A stretch of 64,000 nucleotides of DNA from contig BNBA01000010.1 in the NCBI GenBank assembly GCA_014654535.1, forward strand, positions 60,168 through 124,167, given 5' to 3'. A program made the position numbers and the translations under genes. Source of the stretch: Xanthomonas boreopolis. Lineage in GTDB: Bacteria > Pseudomonadota > Gammaproteobacteria > Xanthomonadales > Xanthomonadaceae. This document shows positions 47,992-57,800 of this stretch, one piece after another. The notes under the pieces were generated by a model. That model was not told the origin of the DNA. It did no database searches and saw only the letters and a program-made list of their open reading frames with translations. Position 1 is the first letter of the stretch. Every line of letters begins with the position of its first letter.

Positions 47992-50669
47992 TGGCTGATC
48001 CGTCCGCCAATCTCCGGGTCCGCATCAGCGCGGATCTCAACGACATCAAGCAAGGCCTGGCCGTGCTGCGCGGCCAGGTCAGCCAGTTCCGCAAGGAGGC
48101 TGGTGCGCCCCTGCCGTCGCGGACCGGCCTCAAGGAGACGGGCGAGCAGGCCCGCGGCGCGGCGCGCGATATCGCGATGGTGGCGCCACAGCTGACCGAC
48201 TTCTTCACCCAGATCGCATCCGGCCAGGGCTTCCTGCTGCCGCTGATTCAGCAGGGCGGCCAGCTACGCGACGTCTTCGGTGGCACCGGGCCGGCGCTGA
48301 AGGCGACCGGCGCGGCGCTGGTCTCGATCATCAATCCGGCGACGCTCACGGCCGCCGCGATTGGCGCGCTGGCGTTTGCATGGAAGAGCGCAGAGGACGC
48401 GAACTTTGAGTTCGAGAAGGCATTGATCTCGACTGGCGGCTATGCCGGGAAATCGTCGGATCAGCTCAAGGCGTTGGTCGCCCAGCTCGATCAGCTGGAT
48501 ACGGTTTCCCGGAGCGGTGCAGCGGAGGCCGTGCTCAAGGTGGCGCAGACCGGCCAGTTCGCCGGGGAGCAGTTCGATCGAGTGGCGGCGAGCGCGGCGA
48601 TGATGCAGTCGGCTGCCGGTCAATCGATCGACGACACGATCTCCAAGTTCCGCGAGATTGCGAAGGACCCGGTGCAAGCGCTGCTCAAGCTCAACGAAGC
48701 CGAGCACGTCCTCTCTCGGGCGCAGCTGGACCGCATCAACACGTTGATCGACGAGGGGAACAAGCAGCAGGCAGTGGCCGAGGCGATAGCGCTGTACGAC
48801 GACCACCTCGAGGAGGTCGCGAGGCGGTCGCGGGAGGCGATGCCAGCCATGACGCAGTGGTGGCTGGACGTCAAGGACGCGATCAGCGGCGCGTGGGGCG
48901 AGCTGCAAACCTACGTAGAACTGGTCGGCAAGGCCGTCCAGGCTCAGGGCAAGCTGTCGTTCGGCCCCGGTGGCGCTGTCCAGGGGCTCGGGATGGCCCA
49001 AGGCAATCTTGCCAGCCTGGTCCCATCGAACTACTTACGCTCGGCCGGCATGTTGACCGATGCCTTGGCCAAGCGCTTCCTGCGCGACGCCGCGAACCCG
49101 GGCGGCACCGCGCCAGCAGCGGCACCCCAGAACACGGCCGTGGATAGCGAGGCCGAAAAGGCACGCCTGAAGTTCCAGGAGGATACCAATCGGCTGTTGG
49201 GGCAGACTCTGGATCTGGAGGGCCGCATCAAGAAGATGCGCGAGGATGCCCGAAAGGACGGAATTGTCGACGAGAAGCTGCTGGCCGAGCGCGAGCGGGC
49301 GCTCCGCCAAGCGGATGCCAAGCGGACCGCGAAGAGCACGAGCAGCCTGCTCGGTGCCCAGCGCACGGCAGGGCTGCAGAGCATCCGCGACGAGTATGGT
49401 ATCGACAGCGCCCGGCTGCAGGCGGAAACCAGCGTCGTGCAGGCCCAGTATCAGGCGCGGCAGATCTCCGCCGAGACCTACTACGGGAAGTTGAAGGACC
49501 TGGCGGCGCGCAGCACCGAGGCGGAGGTGGGATCGATCGAGAAGCAGATCGCCTATCTCAAGGAGCACAGCGCAGCCGGGCGCGAGGGGGTGGCGGTCAA
49601 CCAGCAGCTCGCCACGCTCGAGGCGCAGCTGACGAAGGTGCGCATTGAAGGTGCGGCTCGGCAGCAGGAACTGACCGCGCAGGAAACCAAGGCGACCGAA
49701 GCGCGCAGGCTCGCCATCCAAGCTTACGGAGAGGCCCTGCAGGCGTCGAACGACGCGCTCGCTCAGCAGATGCAGGCCATGGTGGCCAAGGTCGGCATGG
49801 GCGAGCGCGAGTACGAGATCCAGCAGCGCATCAACGAAGTTTACGCCGACCAGGCCGACAAGTTGCGCGAGCTGCAGATGCAGCTCAACGCCGGTCAGAT
49901 CGACCAGCCCCGGTTCGAAGCCGAGCGTCTTGTGCTCATGGACAAGACGGCCGAACGGCTGGACATCATCCGCAACGGATACAGCGAGCTGGCGTCGGCC
50001 GAGCGAGACTGGCTGAAAGGCGCACAGGCGGCGTGGTCGAACTACACCCAGGAGGCGTCCAACGCCGCCGGCCAGATGGGCAGCCTGGTCACCTCCATCT
50101 TCACCGGGCTCGAGGATGTCTGGGCTCGGTTTACGACGAACGGAAAGTTGCGATTCCGCGACTTCGCCAATGCGGTGATCTCCGATCTGGCGCGGATCGC
50201 CTTTCGCCAGGCCGTGGTCGGCATGGTGGGGAGTATCGGCAAATCGGCGGTGCCCGAATCGCCGTACTGGGCGGAGGGCGGCTACACCGGCGACGGTGGC
50301 AAGTATGAGCCCGCGGGCATTGTGCACAAGGGCGAGGGCGTGCTGAGCCAGGAGGACATCGCCAGCATTGGCGGCCCAAGCGCGTTCATGCAGCTCTTGG
50401 CCACGATCCGTGGGCGCCGCGGTCGCGGCTACAGCAGCGGCGGATTGGCCGGTGCCACGGGGTCGGCGCCGCGGGTCGGCGCGGGCACCTCGATTCAGAT
50501 CATCAACCAAGGGCAGCCGATCAGCGTGCTTTCCGAGCAGCGTCAGCGGCAACCCGATGGATCGGAGCTGATCAAGCTGATCGTCGGCACGATGCAGGAC
50601 GATTTTGCGAACGGCGGACCGGCGCTTGCGGCGCTGAAGTCCCGAACCGGCTTACAGGACGCAATTTGA
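47991..50669 (+). CDS. Tape measure protein (lambda gpH family)
   Basis: An 892-residue protein that sets tail length. It has a hydrophobic region (LLPLIQQGGQLRDVFGGTGP and TLTAAAIGALAFAWKSA), long coiled-coil helices in the middle, and a C-terminal domain (SLVTSIFTGLEDVWARFTTN; RFRDFANAVISDLARIAFRQ) that matches the lambda tape measure family. The start shares one base with the chaperone stop. Confidence 0.93.
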   Translation: MADPSANLRVRISADLNDIKQGLAVLRGQVSQFRKEAGAPLPSRTGLKETGEQARGAARDIAMVAPQLTDFFTQIASGQGFLLPLIQQGGQLRDVFGGTGPALKATGAALVSIINPATLTAAAIGALAFAWKSAEDANFEFEKALISTGGYAGKSSDQLKALVAQLDQLDTVSRSGAAEAVLKVAQTGQFAGEQFDRVAASAAMMQSAAGQSIDDTISKFREIAKDPVQALLKLNEAEHVLSRAQLDRINTLIDEGNKQQAVAEAIALYDDHLEEVARRSREAMPAMTQWWLDVKDAISGAWGELQTYVELVGKAVQAQGKLSFGPGGAVQGLGMAQGNLASLVPSNYLRSAGMLTDALAKRFLRDAANPGGTAPAAAPQNTAVDSEAEKARLKFQEDTNRLLGQTLDLEGRIKKMREDARKDGIVDEKLLAERERALRQADAKRTAKSTSSLLGAQRTAGLQSIRDEYGIDSARLQAETSVVQAQYQARQISAETYYGKLKDLAARSTEAEVGSIEKQIAYLKEHSAAGREGVAVNQQLATLEAQLTKVRIEGAARQQELTAQETKATEARRLAIQAYGEALQASNDALAQQMQAMVAKVGMGEREYEIQQRINEVYADQADKLRELQMQLNAGQIDQPRFEAERLVLMDKTAERLDIIRNGYSELASAERDWLKGAQAAWSNYTQEASNAAGQMGSLVTSIFTGLEDVWARFTTNGKLRFRDFANAVISDLARIAFRQAVVGMVGSIGKSAVPESPYWAEGGYTGDGGKYEPAGIVHKGEGVLSQEDIASIGGPSAFMQLLATIRGRRGRGYSSGGLAGATGSAPRVGAGTSIQIINQGQPISVLSEQRQRQPDGSELIKLIVGTMQDDFANGGPALAALKSRTGLQDAI

Positions 50670-51025
50670 TGCCATCTCTACCCGACTACGCCATTCCGCT
50701 CTTCCAGGGACTGCGGAGGAGCTTCGACCCATCCGTGGAACGGACGGACATGGAGCGCGGTGTACCCAAGCAGCGCGTGATCAACAGCGGCGTGATGATG
50801 CGCCAAGCCATGACGCTGTACTTCGAGTCGATCCAGACCGCTGAGGCGTTCGAGACCTGGTATTTCGAAGAGCTCGAACGCATTGGCTGGTTCACGATGC
50901 GGCACCCGTATACCGGCGCAGAGATCACCGCACGATTCCCGGGCGGCGACATCGGCGAGCTGGTGCCCGACGAGAAAGAACCCGGCGACTACCGGCGCGA
51001 CCTGGTGATCGAGTACCTGCGATGA
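50669..51025 (+). CDS. Minor tail protein (gpM-like)
   Basis: A 118-residue protein (MPSLPDYAIPLFQGLRRSFD...) in the place of lambda M, between the tape measure gene and the L-like gene. The segment LYFESIQTAEAFETWYFEEL followed by FTMRHPYTGAEITARF resembles the phage minor tail family. It overlaps the next gene by four bases. Confidence 0.7.
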   Translation: MPSLPDYAIPLFQGLRRSFDPSVERTDMERGVPKQRVINSGVMMRQAMTLYFESIQTAEAFETWYFEELERIGWFTMRHPYTGAEITARFPGGDIGELVPDEKEPGDYRRDLVIEYLR

Positions 51026-51483
51026 CCTCCTTTACCGAACGCCGACAGCGCACGACCGATACGGCCGGGACGCTCGTCCTGCTGGAGCTGACCGCGCCGT
51101 CGTTCGCCGAGACGCTGCGCCTGGTCGACGACACCCAGAACTGGACCATCAACGGGTTGGAGTACATCGGGTTTCCCTTCGGCTTCAAGGGGCCCGACGA
51201 CGTCAGCGGCCAGGTGCCCCGCGCGCAGCTGGTCATCGACAACGTCGGCAGGGCTTTCACGCAGGATCTGGAGTCGCGCCAGCCGGACGAGCTGATCACG
51301 GCGAAGGTGATGATCACCGACCGCGCCGACCCGACCACCATCGAGCGGACGCTGTACCTGCCCATGACCCAGGTCTCGGTCAACAGCCGGCAGGTGTCGG
51401 CGCAGTGCGGAATGGACTTCCTGACCCGGCAGCAGGCCGTGCTGCTGCGGGCGAACCCCTTCACGCTGCCGGGGATCTTCTGA
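51022..51483 (+). CDS. Minor tail protein L-like (DUF1833)
   Basis: A 153-residue protein (SFTERRQRTTDTAGTLVLLE...) with ITDRADPTTIERTLYLPMT and the conserved Cys-containing CGMDFL segment. DUF1833 proteins occupy the L position before the NlpC/P60 gene in many phages. It takes part in tail-tip assembly. Confidence 0.8.
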   Translation: MTSFTERRQRTTDTAGTLVLLELTAPSFAETLRLVDDTQNWTINGLEYIGFPFGFKGPDDVSGQVPRAQLVIDNVGRAFTQDLESRQPDELITAKVMITDRADPTTIERTLYLPMTQVSVNSRQVSAQCGMDFLTRQQAVLLRANPFTLPGIF

Positions 51484-51878
51484 TGCGCCTGGCCGATATC
51501 GAGCGCTTCGTGGCGATCCCCTACGACGAGGCGACCTTCGACTGCGCCGACCTCGTGGTGCTGGTGCAGCGCGAGCTGTTTGGTCGCGAGGTGCGCATTC
51601 CGAGCAAGCGGCCACGCGGACCAGAGGGGGCCGCTGCGCTCGGCGAACTGTCGCGTCCCTACGGACGACGACGAGAAGGACCTCCCCAGGACGGCGATTT
51701 CGTCCTGATGATCGACCACGGACAACGAAACCCCGGCCATGCCGGGGTTTTCTTTTTCCTGGCCCACGAGGGCTGGGTGCTCCACACGAGCGAAGCAACT
51801 GGCGGTTCGGTGCTGCACCGGGTCCGCGATCTGCCCGATTGGGGCCTGAGAATCGAGGGTGTATACGAATGGGTCTGA
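51483..51878 (+). CDS. NlpC/P60-type tail assembly peptidase (gpK-like)
   Basis: A 131-residue protein. Cys21 in TFDCADLVVLVQRELFG and His86 in NPGHAGVFF are the likely catalytic pair of a cysteine peptidase that cleaves peptidoglycan. It is a tail-tip component for local wall digestion. A 10-bp hairpin with a T-rich tail lies within the codons for NPGHAGVFFF. The stop overlaps the start of the J-like gene. Confidence 0.85.
   Translation: MRLADIERFVAIPYDEATFDCADLVVLVQRELFGREVRIPSKRPRGPEGAAALGELSRPYGRRREGPPQDGDFVLMIDHGQRNPGHAGVFFFLAHEGWVLHTSEATGGSVLHRVRDLPDWGLRIEGVYEWV
51728..51758 (+). terminator. Terminator-like hairpin inside the gpK-like gene
   Basis: A perfect stem AAACCCCGGC / GCCGGGGTTT with loop CAT, followed by TCTTTTTCC, lies entirely in coding sequence. 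It may be an attenuator of J expression, or a by-product of the conserved peptide NPGHAGVFFF. Confidence 0.45.
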
Positions 51879-54800
51879 TGGAGTTGCCGCCGCAGGAAGG
51901 GCGTTTGATCGTCACGCCGCACCCGATCCTGGTCGACGGCCAGCAGAACGTGGTGGCGGACCTGCGCCCGGGCGAAAGCCTGTATGCCTTCCTGAGCCGC
52001 CACGTGGATGGGCTGGACGGCGAGGCATGGGTGGTCGCCATCGGCGGCAAGGACATCCCTCGGCACCTGTGGCATCACGTGTACCCGAAGGACGGGCAAG
52101 TCATCGAGGTCCGCGCTGCAGTCGGGCGCACCGCTGTGGCGATCGTCGCGACCATCGCGCTGGCCTACTTCACGTTCGGCGCGGGCGGCCTGGGCGCCGG
52201 CGGATGGATTACCGGATTGGGGCTTGGGGCGGGCGCGAGCACTGCAATTGCTACCGGCGTGTTCATGGCCGGCTCGCTGCTGATCAACAAGGTGCTCACG
52301 CCGAAGCCGCCGAAGCCGCCGGCCGCGCCGAGCTCGGTCTACTCCCTAGGCAATCCCCGCAACCGGGCGCGTCCCTACGAGCCGCTGGGGCTGTTGTTTG
52401 GCACGATGCGCATCGCGCCGGACGTGGCCAGCAATCCCTACACCTGGTACGAGGGCGACGATCAGTACCTGTCGATGATCCTCACGCCCGGGCTGAACGT
52501 CGATCGCGTCGATGCGCTCTACAACGGCGACGCGCTGCTGTCGTCGTACGAAGGGGTGCAGACCTGGTTCAACGGCTTCAGCGGCATGCCGAGCCAGGAC
52601 ATCCCGCTGTACAGCAACGCGGACGTGGTCGACGGCGGCACCCTGATCGATACCAGCAACGACCCGAAGGGCCAGCCCGGCCCCTGGGTCCAGCGCGCCA
52701 GCTCCGCCGACACGATCGCGCTGATGGTCAACCTGGAGTACCAGCTCTGGGACGTCACCTCGAAGGGCAAGGACAAGGAGAACACCGAGCAGGTCCAGAT
52801 CCAGTATCGACCGGTCGGTACCACTTCCTGGCTGACCTTCGGCAACTACACGCTCAAGGCGAAGCGCCAGGGGCAGACGCGCCGGGCGACCTACACCAAG
52901 CAGGTCGCGCGCGGGCAGTACGACGTGCGCGTGCGCACCGCTGGCCAGAACACCGATGGCTCTGGCGCGACGTGCGTCTTCCAGTGGACGACGCTGGTCA
53001 GCGTGCAGGCCGACGAGGCTTCGTACGCCGGCATCCCGCGCATCGGCATCAAGATGAAGGCGAGCGGCCAGCTCAACGGCGCGCCCGACGAGATCCGGTG
53101 CGTTGCGCACTCGAAGGCCATCCCGGTCTGGGACGGAACGAACTTCGTGGTGCAGGAAAGCAGCAACCCGGGTGCCCAGATCCTCGCGTATGCGCGCGGC
53201 TTCACCGACCAGAACGGCAAGCGGATCGCCGGCATGGGGCTGCCGGACGAGCGCATCAACATCGATAGCCTGAAGGCTTTCACTCTGCACTGCGCGGCCC
53301 ACGGGTACACCTACGACAACTGGATCACCGACGTTCGCAGCCACGACGACGTCCTGAAGTCGCTGGCGCTCGCCGGCATGGGCGAGATCAGCTGGGCCGG
53401 CGGCCGCCTTGCCGTGGTCTGGGCGGCAGAGGACCAGCCCCTGTCCGGCGTCGTCAACATGGCGACGATCAAGCAGGGACAGTTCCAGGTCGACTACACC
53501 CTGGCCAACGCCGCCGACGGCATCGAGTACACCTACCTCGACCGCCAGACCTGGGAGACCAAGACGCTGCGCGTGCCGGCGCCGGGCATCCAGACGATGC
53601 TCAACCCGGCCCAGGTGACGGGCGAGGGCGTGACCAGCGAGGCGCACGCGGCCGTGCTCGCTCGCTGGCATCTGGCCCAGAGCCTCTACCAGTACAAGAG
53701 CATCGGCTACTCGACGGACCTTGAGTACCTGAGCTACGGCCGGCTGTCGGTGCTGGCGCTGCAGCACGACCTGACGCAATGGGGTTTCGGCGGCCGGGTA
53801 ATGGCGGCGGAGATCTCGGGCGGCGTGGTGACGCTGACGCTGGACGAGCCGGTGCCGGCGCCCGCCACGGGCAACGCGTTCATCGGACTGCGCATTCCGG
53901 GTGAGCGCGTCTATCGCATCTTCGGCGTCCAGGCCTTCAGCGGCACCAGCAAAACGATCAAGTTGGTAGGCGCCTGGCCGAGCGACGCGGCGCTGCCCGG
54001 CAACAGCCCGAGCAATCCGGCCTGGGACACGATCTGGATCTACGACTTCAAGCAGACGCCCGGCTACCGCGTGCGCGTCACCGGCATCCAGCCGGAGAAC
54101 GAGCTGACCGGCGCCGCGGTGACCGTCGTGCCGGAGGGGCCCGAGTTCTGGACCTACGTGCTGACGGGCCAGTACATCCCCCCGCCGAACGGATCGCAGC
54201 TGCAGACGCGGCCGGTGGCCAGCGACCTGAAGATCAGCGAGATCCCCGTCATCCAGGGGGATACGGTGTTCACCGAGCTGCAGGCCACGTTCGAGGTCAG
54301 CGGCCCGGTCGGCGACGTGCGGATCCTGTCGGACCTCGACGGGAACGGCGAGCTGGAGGAGGTGGCGCGCACGTCCACGCGCAGCGCACGGTGGCGCATC
54401 CCTGGGGCCGGCACGTACTCGATCACCGCGCGCCCCTATAGTCCCGACGGCCTGGCGGGAACGGCGGTCACGGTCAACTACACCACGCAGAGCGCGGACG
54501 CCGGCCCGGTGCTGGTGGACCTGTTCGACGTGGAGCAGCTGAGCGGCGGCCTGCGCCGGTACTACTGGGGCTTCCTGTCCGACACGATCCAGTCGCCGGA
54601 CTTCGCCGGCGTTGAGATCCGCTACGTCGCCGGCGACGTGCCGAGTCCGGTGTGGGACAGCATGCAGCCGCTCGGGGCCGACGGTTACCACGCTGTGGCG
54701 TTCGAGTCGGCCCTGCCGCCGGCGGGCACCTACACGTTCCTGGTGCGCAGCCGGAACACGTCGGGCACGTTGAGCACCGGCGCGCGGCGGGTGGTGAAGA

Positions 54801-57800
54801 CGCTGACGGCGAACCTCGGCGAAGTCATCGGCGGGATCGAGCAGGGCAACGAGCAGACCAAACAGGAGTTGCTCCAGCAGATCGCCAACGAGGCCCAGGC
54901 GCGCACGCAGGCAGATGCCCAGGTGGCGGCCGCGGCTGCGGCGGCGCTGCAGCAGGAGGCCGCCGCCCAGGCCGCCGCGCTCGAGCAGACCGCGACCGAT
55001 ATCCGCGGCGAGGTCGCGGAACAGGTCGGTCAGCTGAACCAGGACCTTTCCGCGCTGCAGGCGGAAGTGGGTGACCTGTTCGGCGCTGATCAGTGGTCGG
55101 CGACCACGGCCTACAGCCAGGGCGCGCTGGTGATGGCCGACGGCGTCATCTACAAGGCCAAGCAGAACGTCCCGGCCGGCACGCCGGTCACCAATACGAC
55201 CTACTGGCAGGCGCTGGGCAACTACGCGCAGCTGAGCGATCAGGTGCAGGCCCAGGCGGCGTCGATCACCTCGCTGACGAGCCGGGTTACCTCGGCCGAG
55301 GGCACGATCACGTCCCAGGGCCAGGCGATCACCCAGCTGCAGCAGCAGGTCGCCGGCAAGGCCGACGCCTCGGCGCTGACCGCGCTGACTTCGCGCGTAT
55401 CGACTGCCGAGGGCACGATCACCTCTCAAGGGCAGGCGATCACCAGCCTGACCAATCGCATCGGCACGGCCGAAGGCAACATCTCGGCGCAGGGCGCGGC
55501 GATCACCTCGCTGTCCAATCGCGTGACCAGTGCCGAGGGCACCCTGACGTCCCAGGGGCAGTCGATCACGAGCCTGACGAACTCGCTGGCCAACATCGGC
55601 GGCGAGAACATGATCGCCAACTCGTCGTTCGAGTCGCGCACGGCGGACACGGCGATCGCGACCGACTGGGTTGCGTCCACGTCCGGCGGCGCGCAGGCCT
55701 ACGCCTACAACGCGGGCGTCGACGGCGCGGCGGCGATGCGGATCACCTCCACCCTGACCACGGCGGCCGCCTACAGCGGATGCGAGCCTGCGACCGCCAA
55801 GCGGCCGGTCTGCACGCCGGGGCAGAAGTACACGCTCAGCGTGTTCGCGAAGGGCACCCACCGCATCCGGCTGTACGTCCAGTACGTCAACGCGGCCGGC
55901 GCGGCCACGGCGACGCACCAGAGCGCTACCGACGTGGCGCTGACGGACAGCTGGACGCGCTACACCCTGACGCCTCCGGCCGCCGCGCCGGAGGGCACGG
56001 TGGCGGCCCGCTGCATCGTTCGCCTGTTCGCCGTGACGCCGGGGACCGAGGGGTATGCCGACCTGGATCAGGCGCAGTTCCAGCTCGGCACCGTGGCCAC
56101 CGCGTGGGCCCTGTCATCCCGGGATCTGGCGACCTCGGAGGCGCTCTCCTCGCTCACCAGCACGGTGACCCAGCAAGGCAACACGATCGCGTCGCAGGGG
56201 CAAGCCATCACGTCGCTGGGCAACCGGGTAACCGCGGCCGAGGGCAACATCTCGGCCAACAGCAGCGCGATCGGCTCGCTCACCTCGCGCGTGAGTTCCG
56301 CCGAGGGCGCCATCAGCTCCCAGGGCCAGTCGATCACGTCGCTGCAGAACAACCTGGGCCAGACCAAGACCTACCGCATCATCTCGGCCGGCAATGTGTC
56401 TTCGAAGTACGGCCAGGCCGGCATCTGGAACGCCTCGAACACTCGCGTCGTGGTCGGCGGCCGCGGCCTGACCCTGGCCGTACTGCAGAGCGACGGCAGC
56501 TGGGCCAGCACGACGTACGACGTATATGGCGACGCCGCGGCGCGGCAGGCGTTGGCGGACGCGCTCACGGCGTTGACCAGCACGCAGTACTTCGTGCTGT
56601 ACGGGAACGACTCGTTCGAATATGGCAAGACGGTGTGGTCGGCCGCCGCCATCGCATGCGGCGCGTCCCAGGCGGCGATCGACAAGATCGGCGCGCGCTA
56701 CGGCTACATCCTCATCGGGCGCGGCGCGCTCGGCGCGGGCAACGGCACCGAGCTGGTTTCCGATGCCGGCAACAACACGAACGCGTGGGTGGAGCGGGGC
56801 ATTCAGGTGCTCGGCGGCGTGATCCTGGACATCAGCGGTAACGCCGGCATGGTGCAGGGCCTGCTGGCCGCCAGCAGCGCCATCACGTCGCTCACGTCTC
56901 GGGTCGCAGCGGCCGAGGGGACGATTACCTCCCAAGGGCAGAGCATCACGAGCCTCGCCAACCGGGTCACGGCGGCCGAGGGGACGATCTCGGCGAACAG
57001 CGCTGCCATCGGAACCCTGACCAGCACCGTCACCCAGCAGGGCAACGCCATCACCTCGCAGGGGCAGAGCATCACGTCGTTGCAGAACGACGCCATCGCC
57101 CTGTACCGAGGCGCTTCGAACCTCGCCACCAAGGGGGACTTCGAGTACTACAGCGACGGCACGTTCCTGAGCAACGGCGCGTCGGGCAGCGCCCAGGTCC
57201 AGACCGGCACGGTCTACGCCGACGCCAAGGCGCTCAAGGTGACCGCCGGCGCTTCCACCAACGGGCTCAACTTCGACATTCACGTGGGCGACGTGTTCAC
57301 CGCGAGCCCCACCCGAACCTACTACTTCGAGGCGTGGGTGAGGGTTGACTCGGCCGGCACGGCGCCGACCACGACGAAGCTGCGCGTCGGTCTTCACTGC
57401 ATCACCGCGGCGAACAGCAATGCGTGGATCATCGGGGCCGAGGTCGATCTGGCCTCGCTCACGCCGAACACCTGGGTGCGCGTATCCGGATACGCCACGT
57501 CGCCCTCGAACGCCGTGAAGGGGTGGCCGTGGATGTCGGTTCCCTACTCGGGCCGCGAGGCGGGCGTCATCGTCTATGTCGACAACTTCGTCATCCGCGA
57601 TGTCACGGAGGGCTACAGCGCCCAGCAGACCGCGAGCGCCAATAGCAGCGCGATCACGGGCCTGACGTCGCGCGTCGCGGCAGCCGAGGGATCGATCACC
57701 TCGCAGGGCCAGGCCATTACGTCGCTGCGGAACAGCATCAGCGGCTCGGGTGTCAACATCCTGCCCGACAAATACAGCGTCTTCGAGGCCACCACGCGTC

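Noticed and set aside
52346..55918. Leftward 1190-residue frame opposite the J-like gene
   Set aside because: Arises from third-position GC bias; composition is Arg/Val/Leu-rich without motifs.
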